This document shows positions 1-6,688 of a DNA stretch of 16,905 nt, one piece after another. The position numbers and the translations under genes were made by a program. Under the pieces are notes generated by a model. That model saw only the letters and a program-made list of their open reading frames with translations, searched no databases and was not told the origin of the DNA. This stretch comes from JBGLNJ01 sp964353405. Lineage in GTDB: Bacteria > Chloroflexota > Anaerolineae > Fen-1058. The first letter of the stretch is position 1. Every line of letters starts with the position of its first letter. The stretch is taken from positions 1 to 16,905 of the forward strand of contig CAYGWJ010000269.1 of NCBI GenBank assembly GCA_964353405.1, given 5' to 3'.

Positions 1-3
1 AGC

Positions 4-51
4 CCTCCTGTCGTGTGACGGAATGGTATCACAACCATGATTCTGCCACAA
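4..51 (-). promoter_or_regulatory. Possible promoter and ribosome binding site of a gene beyond the left edge
   Basis: On the - strand a TTGTGG box (51-46) is followed after 17 nt by TACCAT (28-23), preceded by TG as in an extended -10 element. About 15 nt further on, AGGAGG (9-4) is a perfect Shine-Dalgarno sequence, so a start codon would fall just outside the window. The boxes are poor matches to consensus; the perfect AGGAGG in the right place is the main support. If real, the gene is divergent from the FmdB gene. Confidence 0.35.
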
Positions 52-222
52 ACCGGCGGGCTTTACTATATGCGCTTGTCAAAGTTCGAGTTTTGAGCCG
101 CCCGGAACGAAGTCGGCTCTGATTGCGCAACGGTTACGCTAAAGAATCAGATTTCGAACACTTGTACGCTGCGCTTGCGCGCGGTGCAGCCGGACATGCA
201 GCGGGTCCAATGCCAAAGCACA

Positions 223-251
223 TTGACGTGAGTGGAAAACGCAGGTAGAAT
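223..251 (+). promoter_or_regulatory. Sigma-70-type promoter of the FmdB-family gene
   Basis: TTGACG (223-228) and TAGAAT (246-251) are separated by exactly 17 nt. Transcription would start near 258, giving a leader of about 29 nt before the ATG at 287. Both boxes match the housekeeping consensus in five of six positions. Confidence 0.65.
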
Positions 252-286
252 GTAGGCCGTTATGACGTGTGCCCGGAGGTGAAGCG

Positions 287-520
287 ATGCCAGTTTATGA
301 ATATTACTGCACAGATTGCCGGAAAAAGTTTGACGCTTTGCGCCCGATGAGCAAGGCGGACGCGCCGATTGCGTGCAGGAACTGCGAGGGCAAGCACATC
401 AGCCGCGTGCTCAGCATGTTTGCTGCCCACAGTGAAGGCAAGGCGGTCTCGGGTGCGAGCGGTGGAGGTGGTTGCGCTTCTTGCGGGGGAGGCTCGTGCG
501 CCTCGTGCGGAGGGCGTTGA
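287..520 (+). CDS. FmdB-family zinc ribbon protein
   Basis: This 77-aa protein belongs to the FmdB regulatory-protein family, small zinc-ribbon proteins widespread in bacteria and named after a regulator next to a formamidase/amidase operon; the general role is poorly defined. It opens with the family signature MPVYEYYC. Two CxxC knuckles, C8/C11 and C30/C33, should bind one zinc ion. The last 20 residues are rich in Gly and Cys, with a duplicated CASCGG unit, a tail common in the family that may bind metal. I chose the ATG at 287 rather than an in-frame GTG at 269 because GGAGGT (275-280) lies 6 nt before it and the family motif starts there. It is a single-gene unit with its own promoter and terminator. 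The family assignment is firm; the function is not. Confidence 0.9.
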   Translation: MPVYEYYCTDCRKKFDALRPMSKADAPIACRNCEGKHISRVLSMFAAHSEGKAVSGASGGGGCASCGGGSCASCGGR

Positions 521-531
521 CGCCGGATACA

Positions 532-576
532 GACCTGGCAGGTTGCTTGGCGCAAAACCTGTCAGGTCTTTTTTTT
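532..576 (+). terminator. Intrinsic terminator of the FmdB-family gene
   Basis: A 13-bp stem (532-544 with 556-568, one G-U pair) with an 11-nt loop is followed directly by eight T residues (569-576). It begins 12 nt after the stop codon. The arms read GACCTGGCAGGTT and AACCTGTCAGGTC. A similar CTGGCAGGTT motif recurs downstream of the GAF gene at 12226-12235. Confidence 0.93.
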
Positions 577-653
577 ATTTCGCTGGTACTGCGTATTGAA
601 ACGCGGTCTTTGTTGTGTGAACTGGCGCGGTGAGACGGTCTCGGCGCTGCACG

Positions 654-685
654 TTTACCAACAGCCCCTGACGGCTGTTGGTAAA
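654..685. repeat. Perfect 13-bp hairpin, intergenic
   Basis: TTTACCAACAGCC (654-666) and GGCTGTTGGTAAA (673-685) form a perfect stem with a 6-nt loop. It lies between the FmdB terminator and the tRNA genes, which converge here. No T-run follows on either strand, so it is not a standard intrinsic terminator. It could be a second stop or a 3'-end-protecting structure for the tRNA transcript coming from the right. Confidence 0.7.
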
Positions 686-700
686 AACGGCCTCATTGAA

Positions 701-731
701 CGAAATGATCCCGTCATCCGGGATCATTTCG
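701..731. terminator. Perfect 13-bp hairpin at the 3' end of the tRNA unit
   Basis: CGAAATGATCCCG (701-713) and CGGGATCATTTCG (719-731) pair perfectly around a 5-nt loop. It starts one base beyond the CCA end of tRNA-Tyr on the - strand, so it is well placed as a terminator or processing signal for the tRNA transcript. The tract after it is only weakly T-rich (TTCAAT), so the terminator call is tentative. Confidence 0.5.
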
Positions 732-732
732 C

Positions 733-817
733 TGGTGGGCAGTGAAGGATTCGAACCTCCGAAGGCTTTGCCAGCTGATTTACAGTCAGCCCCCTTTGGC
801 CACTTGGGTAACTGCCC
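733..817 (-). tRNA. tRNA-Tyr (anticodon GTA)
   Basis: The - strand reads a complete class II tRNA with a 7-bp acceptor stem (GGGCAGT with ACTGCCC), the anticodon loop CTGTAAA with anticodon GTA, a long variable arm typical of bacterial tRNA-Tyr, and a GGTTCGAATCC T-arm. The discriminator A (736) is followed by an encoded CCA (735-733). It lies 19 nt downstream of tRNA-Thr and is probably co-transcribed with it. Confidence 0.96.
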
Positions 818-836
818 AGGCTGTTCATGCATCGCA

Positions 837-909
837 AGCCGACGGCGGGACTTGAACCCGCGACCTTGCGCTTACAAGGCGCTTGCTCTGCCGGCTGAGC
901 TACGTCGGC
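837..909 (-). tRNA. tRNA-Thr (anticodon TGT)
   Basis: A standard 73-nt cloverleaf is present on the - strand: acceptor stem GCCGACG with CGTCGGC, a normal D-arm, anticodon loop CTTGTAA with anticodon TGT, and a GGTTCAAGTCC T-arm. The discriminator is T (837). No CCA is encoded after it, unlike the neighbouring tRNA-Tyr, so it must be added by tRNA nucleotidyltransferase. It is the first gene of the two-tRNA unit. Confidence 0.96.
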
Positions 910-918
910 GCGTAACGT

Positions 919-947
919 ATTATACCACACCCGTTTCACCCAGCCAA
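919..947 (-). promoter_or_regulatory. Proximal promoter of the tRNA unit
   Basis: TTGGCT (947-942) and a perfect TATAAT (924-919) are separated by 17 nt. The start would lie about 3 nt before the 5' end of tRNA-Thr, so the leader would be very short. It is a second promoter in tandem with a stronger one upstream. Confidence 0.5.
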
Positions 948-957
948 CGCAGGCGGG

Positions 958-986
958 AGTATACCTGTGACATCGGGTTTTGTCAA
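958..986 (-). promoter_or_regulatory. Distal, near-consensus promoter of the tRNA unit
   Basis: A perfect TTGACA (986-981) and TATACT (963-958) are 17 nt apart. The -35 box starts 8 nt after the stop codon of the upstream glycosyltransferase gene. I see no terminator between that gene and this promoter, so operon read-through into the tRNAs is possible. Confidence 0.78.
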
Positions 987-994
987 ACCTCCTG

Positions 995-3367
995 TCAGGG
1001 CGCTTTCAGATCAATGGCATTGAGCAAGATGCGATCTGCAATGGGCTGCCCCCCGGATAACACCGGCAGCCGTTCCAGCGTCTCTGGGTTGTAGACGCCG
1101 GCCTGGACCCAGTATGTGCCGTAAGCACCCGTAGGCAACGCAAGCAAGACTTGCTGGATAAAGGTATCTCCCGTGCGCCAGCCGTCCACGGCGACGTCGG
1201 CCCCATCCCATTGAGCAGCAACTTGCCCATCCGGCGCTAGCAAGTGAACAAAGATGGCACGGCGACTAGCCGGAACCGACGTCACGCGCCATGCGGTCGA
1301 AAGCGCGATGTGACCGGACTGGGTTTGCATCTCGTAGCCGAGAAATTGGATCTGGCCCCCCAGGTCAATCGGCAAGCCAAGACGGGAGGGCGGCTGTTCC
1401 GGCAAAGGCGCCAGGTTGGGGCTGTGCCAGGCCTGGGAGTCGGCGCTCCATCGCTCTATCTTGGCGAGAGCAGCCGCATGAGCGGCGGGGTCGGGTGGAT
1501 AAAAATGGCACGCCGCCCCGGTGGTGGTGACGCAGGGACGGATGTCGCTCCAACCCCACGCGCGTAGGTCGCCCTCCCCCAGTACATACCATGCAGGCTG
1601 AGCGGGAAGGACGAGGCTGGTGCGAGTGTCGAACCAGCGCAGGCGGACATCATTCGTGCCGAACGCAGCAAAGGACTCACGAGCTATCTTGTCTACTTGA
1701 AGGCTAGAGAGTGTGACATCTACCGGTGCGCCAGTCGGGTCCACCCGGTAGAGGAAAATAGAATAGCCTGCCTTGGCGAACGGGCGTTTGTTGCGAAACC
1801 AGGCATAGGTATCCCGCTTGTCAGGCCCCAATGCCACCCCCTGCAGACTAGTCGCGCTAATCGCATAAATACCGGGCGATGGGTCATCCGGGTAAAAAGT
1901 GAGGGCCAAAGGATTGCCTTGCTCCGGGGTCAGGTCTGCCGTCGGAAGCGGCTCATAGTCGAGGCCATAGTAGCTTGGGTGACCGCTGCCAAAATAACTC
2001 AGCTTGATCCGGCCCAGGTTGTTGTGCGTGACCACGTCCCGTAGCGCGGGCAGACTTTGCCCCCAATCAATGTTGGAATCAACCAGACATCGCCAGCCAT
2101 TGTCCGGACCGCCCGCTATCTCGTTGAAATAAGCTAGAGCATCCGGGTGGATGCGCAGAGCGATGACGCCACTCCAGGTCAGAGCGCCGACCAGAGCCAG
2201 CCGCCAGTACCGCCTGGCCAACGGCGCCAGGTGACCGGCCAGCACATACAAATAGGGCAGCGCCGGAATAAAGTAACGGTATCCGATGTAGAGCGGGCTG
2301 ACGAGCGTCGAAAGTAAATAGGCGACGACGGGCAATAACAGTGCCACCCGGCGGCGCCCATTCGGCCGGCGCAGGCGGACGAGGGCTGTGCCGATCAACA
2401 GCATGGCGGGCAGCGGCGTCTTGAGCACAAAGGCGAGCGGCAAGTAATACCACCAACCGGTTCTTGAATACTCTCCGCACAAAAAGAAATAATGCTCGCG
2501 TCCAAAGTACTTGACTTCCCAGAGCATATCTTCCCAGTAAGCTGGCGCGGGTACCGGCAATGATGAGCCTGGAAGCGGATGAAAGCTGAAGCGATACAGC
2601 GCCCACACAGTCACCCCGCCAATCCCCAAGATCATCAACAGGCTCACGGCGTGGTTCATCATCGAGCGCAAACGGATTTGCCAACTTGGGCTGCGCCACG
2701 ACCACAAGACGGCCACGATTACAAATACTGGTACCAACAGCGCAGCCGAGAACTTGCTGCCCTGGGCCAATCCGAAAACAACGCCGGTCAATATCAGATT
2801 TCGCGCGCGGTTCGTTTCCAGGTAGCGCCACAGACAAAAAGTGGCAGTAAAAAAGAAAAAGCTGACCGGGATGTCGTGCGTAACCAGTTGGCTGTGAGCT
2901 ACAATGGTTGGGTCGAAGACAAAGAGAGCCAGGGCCACCAGGCCGGCTGTTCTTCCCCATAGTTGACGCGCCCAGCGAAAAGCCACTCCCGCAAAGAGCA
3001 GCCCCAGCCCGACGACTGACATCCGGCTCAAAAAGAAGATGGCGTCCACGTTGTTGCCGGGCCGCCAGACAAATGTGTCGGAATAATTGCCCCAGTCGTT
3101 CGCTTGAAAGGCGGCTGGATCGGCCGGGATCGTGAGGTTGGTCAACAAGAGTGGCAAGCCGCTGAGCGCATCCGCCAGAATCGGATGTCCGATCTTGAAG
3201 ACAGGCGTGCCCAGTTTCAGATAGAGGTACCCGCGCAGCAAGTGTGCCTGCTCGTCCACCGTGGCCGATTGGACGACCATGCTGGTGACGGCCTGGGCGA
3301 AGAAGGCCCACAGCAGCAGAATAGCCGCAAGATTGCGCCAGTCCAATCTTCTTTTCGTCGGACGCAT
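995..3367 (-). CDS. Membrane glycosyltransferase, PMT/GT39-like, with long C-terminal extracytoplasmic domain
   Basis: This 790-aa integral membrane protein resembles the dolichyl/polyprenyl-phosphate-mannose-protein mannosyltransferase (PMT_2/ArnT-like) group, GT-C enzymes that use lipid-phosphate sugars outside the membrane. Hydrophobic helices fill residues 12-405. After the first helix the expected acidic pair D38-E39 (TVDEQAH) marks the catalytic loop. A conserved-looking stretch at 413-440 (YFNEIAGGPDNGW, then SNIDWGQ) follows the last helix. The remaining 350 residues are soluble; residues 672-787 form a beta-rich domain (FLGYEM, AWRV, FVHLL, TGDTF) that also ends the next protein. The gene starts 5 nt after the stop of the upstream glycosyltransferase gene, so translation is probably coupled. 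It is the last protein gene of the operon. Family is clear; donor and acceptor are unknown. Confidence 0.82.
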   Translation of the reverse strand: MRPTKRRLDWRNLAAILLLWAFFAQAVTSMVVQSATVDEQAHLLRGYLYLKLGTPVFKIGHPILADALSGLPLLLTNLTIPADPAAFQANDWGNYSDTFVWRPGNNVDAIFFLSRMSVVGLGLLFAGVAFRWARQLWGRTAGLVALALFVFDPTIVAHSQLVTHDIPVSFFFFTATFCLWRYLETNRARNLILTGVVFGLAQGSKFSAALLVPVFVIVAVLWSWRSPSWQIRLRSMMNHAVSLLMILGIGGVTVWALYRFSFHPLPGSSLPVPAPAYWEDMLWEVKYFGREHYFFLCGEYSRTGWWYYLPLAFVLKTPLPAMLLIGTALVRLRRPNGRRRVALLLPVVAYLLSTLVSPLYIGYRYFIPALPYLYVLAGHLAPLARRYWRLALVGALTWSGVIALRIHPDALAYFNEIAGGPDNGWRCLVDSNIDWGQSLPALRDVVTHNNLGRIKLSYFGSGHPSYYGLDYEPLPTADLTPEQGNPLALTFYPDDPSPGIYAISATSLQGVALGPDKRDTYAWFRNKRPFAKAGYSIFLYRVDPTGAPVDVTLSSLQVDKIARESFAAFGTNDVRLRWFDTRTSLVLPAQPAWYVLGEGDLRAWGWSDIRPCVTTTGAACHFYPPDPAAHAAALAKIERWSADSQAWHSPNLAPLPEQPPSRLGLPIDLGGQIQFLGYEMQTQSGHIALSTAWRVTSVPASRRAIFVHLLAPDGQVAAQWDGADVAVDGWRTGDTFIQQVLLALPTGAYGTYWVQAGVYNPETLERLPVLSGGQPIADRILLNAIDLKAP

Positions 3368-3372
3368 TGCGT

Positions 3373-5475
3373 CTATCGCCTCACGGTGATCTCTTGCAGC
3401 ATCAACCGGTCGCCGCGTGCAGTCGCCCCATCATACACGGGCAGCCGCTGGTGAGGTGGGCCGACATACCAACCGAGTGAGAGGCGATACGCGCCGGGCG
3501 GCGTGCCAGCGGGAATCGTGACACTGTAGAGCTGGACAAAAATATCGCCGGGTTGCAGCGTGTCGTAGAGCAAGGCCTGCCGGTCGTGTTGCGCCAGCAC
3601 GTGCTCCGGGTCGCTCAACAGGTGCATGAACCCGGTCATGAACAGGGCGGGCGGCTTGAGCACGCGCCAGGTGGTCATCACGCGGATGTCTTTGCCGGCT
3701 TGCCGTTGCGCGCGCTCGACTCGATAGCCCAGAAATTCGAGCGTGTGATCGAAATCAACCGGAAGCTGCGTCGGGCTGCTCGCGCCGGACTCGCTCACCC
3801 AGGCGACGGAGCTCTGCGTCTGCGACAGGATGTCTGCTGCCAGCAGGTGTGTAGCATCCAGCGTGAACAGTGTTCCATCGGGCACGAGTTCGTCGTGAAC
3901 CGGGACGCTCGCGTTCATCCACGGCAGGAACGCGCTGTCGAGCGTGGACGAATAGGGCGCCAGGGCGGGGAACATTAACCGGGCGCGTCCGCCGCCTGGA
4001 ATGACGAACGAATCGCGGCAGTCGAACCAGCGAATGGGCAGATCAGTCCGGCGCAAGACAAAGGGAAGGGTCTGGCGTGGCGAACGGATGAAATCCTCAC
4101 GCTCGTTGAGAAACACGCTGCACGCGGCGACCGGCGTCGTATCGGCTGATCGGTCGAGGTAACGCGCTGCTTCGGCGACTGCGCCCTGGTAATAAAAGCG
4201 GACTTGATCATTGTTCGCCCAGAGGTTAAAGTAACCCTCGTAATTCCACACAGCAAAGGCCAACCACCATACCGCCAGACCCGCGTAAACCAGCTGGTAG
4301 AGTCGAGGTGAAGGCAGATGTCGCGCCCACTGAATCAACGCGGCAGCGCCGATCCCGGCAAAGGCAAAGGTCATGGCTTGCGCGGAGACCGCGCGCAAGA
4401 AATGCGGCGCGGGCAGGCTCAACATGCTAGGCGAAAGGCTCAAGACTAACCAGATCAACGCAAAAGCATTCGCCGGGCGGCGCCATCGCCATACGGCTAG
4501 CCCCACACCGAAGAGGAACAAGGCCGCGCCGACGGGATCGAGTACGGGTCGGCCAGCGACGTTGTACTGCCACTGCGGATCACCTTGCCAGAAAAACATG
4601 CCGAGCGTAGCGAGTGCTGACTGCGTAACGGTGGAGGGACGGCCTGCCAGCAGATCTTCAAGTGGGCCGCTGAGCATGTTGAAGCGCAGGTTCTCTTCGG
4701 GGTGCCCACGCAGATAAAGCCAGAGTGGCGCAACAACGACGGCTGCTATGACCAGGAATATCACTAATCCTGACATCAGTCTCTGCCATTCAACGCGGCG
4801 CGTCAACCCAAGGTAAATGGCGAACGCCACAAACATCAAAACCATCGGCCGCGCACTGAGATAGCCATAGACTGAAAACCCAAACAAGGCGCCAGAAAGA
4901 ATCAATGTGGCGATTCTTGGCGTCTTGACGACGCGACTTGTCCACGCCTCCCAGAACGCGCAGCCGGCCAGTGCCAACAAGGGCGTGATGGTCCCCGTGC
5001 GTAATCCCGCTCGCCCGATAGAGACTGACCAGAAGGACACAGCTTGTATGGCCGTCGCCATCAGGGCCACATTGCGCCCGAACAATCGCCGCGCCAGCGC
5101 GTAGCACGCGCTCACCGTCAGCATTCCCCACGCCAGGTCGGCAAAGCGCATACCGAGGACATTGCGCCCCATTGTCCCCAGCGTAGCTGCCAGCGTCACC
5201 TGGTACAGCCAGGCGTGTTCCTGCAAGTCAGGGCCGTTCGAATTGGCTTGGAGGGTAAGCCAGGGGACGAAGGAAGAAGATTGCGAAGGGCGAAACCACG
5301 CGCGGAGCGCAGGCCAGATGAACTCTTCTACGATTTGTCCATTGATGACGGCATCGTGATGCGGGCCGGGTGGCGCCGTGTCCAGCCGCCAAGTGCGAAA
5401 CCACGCGGCCACCAGCAAGACGGCAACCACCGCCAGCCATTTGGCATTTGGGGTTTGATATTTGTCATGGGTCAT
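3373..5475 (-). CDS. Membrane glycosyltransferase, PMT/GT39-like, paralogous C-terminal domain
   Basis: This 700-aa protein is a second multi-spanning GT-C type glycosyltransferase. Hydrophobic helices run from residue 13 to about 410. The first loop carries PPGPHHDAVING with D41 in the place of the catalytic acidic residue, and an EE pair follows at 50-51. The soluble C-terminal part (about 415-700) matches the downstream protein in two blocks: RWFD near 482-485, and the terminal domain FLGYRV (581-586), TWRV, FMHLL (616-620), PGDIF, RLPVYDG, GDRL. The membrane parts are clearly diverged, so the two proteins probably have different sugars or acceptors. The ATG overlaps the TGA of the upstream glycosidase gene (ATGA, 5472-5475) and no good Shine-Dalgarno is visible, which points to translational coupling. 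Substrate unknown. Confidence 0.8.
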   Translation of the reverse strand: MTHDKYQTPNAKWLAVVAVLLVAAWFRTWRLDTAPPGPHHDAVINGQIVEEFIWPALRAWFRPSQSSSFVPWLTLQANSNGPDLQEHAWLYQVTLAATLGTMGRNVLGMRFADLAWGMLTVSACYALARRLFGRNVALMATAIQAVSFWSVSIGRAGLRTGTITPLLALAGCAFWEAWTSRVVKTPRIATLILSGALFGFSVYGYLSARPMVLMFVAFAIYLGLTRRVEWQRLMSGLVIFLVIAAVVVAPLWLYLRGHPEENLRFNMLSGPLEDLLAGRPSTVTQSALATLGMFFWQGDPQWQYNVAGRPVLDPVGAALFLFGVGLAVWRWRRPANAFALIWLVLSLSPSMLSLPAPHFLRAVSAQAMTFAFAGIGAAALIQWARHLPSPRLYQLVYAGLAVWWLAFAVWNYEGYFNLWANNDQVRFYYQGAVAEAARYLDRSADTTPVAACSVFLNEREDFIRSPRQTLPFVLRRTDLPIRWFDCRDSFVIPGGGRARLMFPALAPYSSTLDSAFLPWMNASVPVHDELVPDGTLFTLDATHLLAADILSQTQSSVAWVSESGASSPTQLPVDFDHTLEFLGYRVERAQRQAGKDIRVMTTWRVLKPPALFMTGFMHLLSDPEHVLAQHDRQALLYDTLQPGDIFVQLYSVTIPAGTPPGAYRLSLGWYVGPPHQRLPVYDGATARGDRLMLQEITVRR

Positions 5476-6620
5476 TTGGACATCACGCGCAGTGCTTCAT
5501 ACGCAGGCCGGACGCGCGTTTCAGGAAAATCGGGATAGGTGATGGCCCACCAATACTGCTCGTCTTCCGGGGTGTAAAAAGGATTCGCCATTGAGAGCGC
5601 GATCATCGGCCCAATCCACGGCGACCAGTTCTTTTGGGCGTACTGGTAGGCACGCACAAGGTAAGCGGCCTGCTGTTCTTCGGTGACGGCGTGCCAACTA
5701 TAGGCGGGATTGACCAGGTCGGTCGTCCAGCCGAATTCGAGTACGGCCACTTGCTTATCGGCATCGCCGTAGCGTTCCATGATCTTGCGCAAGTCCTCCA
5801 CGTGGCGAAAGCAGAAGAAACGGTTGCCGTTGTACTTTATTGCAGCTTCATCGGGCGAAGTCTCCGGTGGCTCTTGGTAACCGGCAGCGTGGACGCCGAG
5901 CAAATCGAAATACGGCGCAGCGCCCGCCTGGTACATCTTTTCCACAAACTGAGCGTCGGGCATGGCTTCGGGCGGACCGTTGCCGGTGGGCGCCATACCC
6001 GCTGAAATCACGAGTGCCTCAGGGTCAGCCATCTTGATGCCGAGGTAGCACACTTGTAGCAACTCGACGTACCGCGCCGGATCAGGCAACTGGTTGCCCC
6101 ACTCACGCGCCAGATTCGGCTCGTTCCAAACCTGATAGGCACGAATCTTGCCCTTGTAGCGCTCGGCCATCGCGTGGCAAAAGTCGCCATAGTCTTGCAG
6201 GTTTTCTGGCGGCGCGTTTTCCAGCGGCTCGGCGCCAGGCGATTGCGACCAGAAGGGCTGATGGTCAATCCGCACCATCAAGTTGACCTTGGCGCGGCGG
6301 ACGGCGCGCACCAGCCGGTCGGTGCGATTCCAGTCGTAAGCGCCCTTTTCGATACCTTCAATGTCACGCCAGGCAATGGCCTGCTTGACCCATGTAAAGC
6401 CCATGTCCTGGATGAGTTTGATATCGCGGTCGGCGGATTCGTAACGCCAATACAGAAAAGCCTGGATGCCATATTCCGGCGAGGCCGATCGCGCGCGAGG
6501 CCACGACGCGAACGCGGGTGTAGGCGGCGGGGTAGGGATAGGCGTCTGTCGCACAGGAACGCATGCGGCCATCAGGGACGCCAACAGGAGAAAGCAAAGC
6601 AGCAATCGGTGCGGGTGCAT
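5472..6620 (-). CDS. Lipoprotein glycoside hydrolase-like protein, clan A TIM barrel
   Basis: This 382-aa protein has a basic, hydrophobic signal peptide ending in a lipobox-like LMAAC (C20), followed by a Pro/Thr linker (21-38), so it is probably a lipid-anchored surface protein. Residues 48-380 look like a clan GH-A (beta/alpha)8 barrel of GH39/GH5 character. The strand-4 motif VWNEPN supplies the acid/base E167, and the strand-7 motif VLEFGW supplies the nucleophile E295. Both catalytic residues are intact, so activity is expected. It is homologous over its whole barrel to the product of the next gene upstream (shared blocks WVKQ/WIKQ, DPARYV/DAARYV, GVH, EFGW, RPAYEAL/RPAFEAL). The start ATG lacks a strong ribosome site. 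The polysaccharide it acts on cannot be told. Confidence 0.82.
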   Translation of the reverse strand: MHPHRLLLCFLLLASLMAACVPVRQTPIPTPPPTPAFASWPRARSASPEYGIQAFLYWRYESADRDIKLIQDMGFTWVKQAIAWRDIEGIEKGAYDWNRTDRLVRAVRRAKVNLMVRIDHQPFWSQSPGAEPLENAPPENLQDYGDFCHAMAERYKGKIRAYQVWNEPNLAREWGNQLPDPARYVELLQVCYLGIKMADPEALVISAGMAPTGNGPPEAMPDAQFVEKMYQAGAAPYFDLLGVHAAGYQEPPETSPDEAAIKYNGNRFFCFRHVEDLRKIMERYGDADKQVAVLEFGWTTDLVNPAYSWHAVTEEQQAAYLVRAYQYAQKNWSPWIGPMIALSMANPFYTPEDEQYWWAITYPDFPETRVRPAYEALRVMSK

Positions 6621-6636
6621 CGGGTCAATCGTACAA

Positions 6637-6679
6637 CGTAAAACGTAAAACGTATAGAGTCATCAGTTTACGTTTTACG
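6637..6679. repeat. Inverted repeat between the two glycosidase genes
   Basis: CGTAAAACGTAAA (6637-6649) pairs with TTTACGTTTTACG (6667-6679), a perfect 13-bp stem with a 17-nt loop. The unit CGTAAAA is itself tandemly repeated, and the flank carries GCATCAC twice in tandem (6679-6692), running into the end of the upstream coding sequence. It fills nearly the whole 68-nt gap between two genes of one operon. It may be a dispersed intergenic repeat or an RNA processing site; there is no clear T-run for termination. Confidence 0.65.
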
Positions 6680-6688
6680 CATCACGCA

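Noticed and set aside
79..119. TTGACA on the - strand (84-79) and the GAGCCG/CGGCTC inverted repeat (95-119)
   Set aside because: No acceptable -10 box lies 16-18 nt after the TTGACA, and a 6-bp inverted repeat in GC-rich DNA is expected by chance.
678..1094. A 138-aa open frame on the + strand
   Set aside because: It runs through both tRNA genes, their promoters and the end of a glycosyltransferase gene; no ribosome site or plausible protein.
2079..3311. A 410-aa open frame on the - strand
   Set aside because: It lies wholly inside the 790-aa glycosyltransferase gene in another frame; its translation is Arg/Ser/Gly-rich without domains, while the main frame has clear membrane helices and family motifs.
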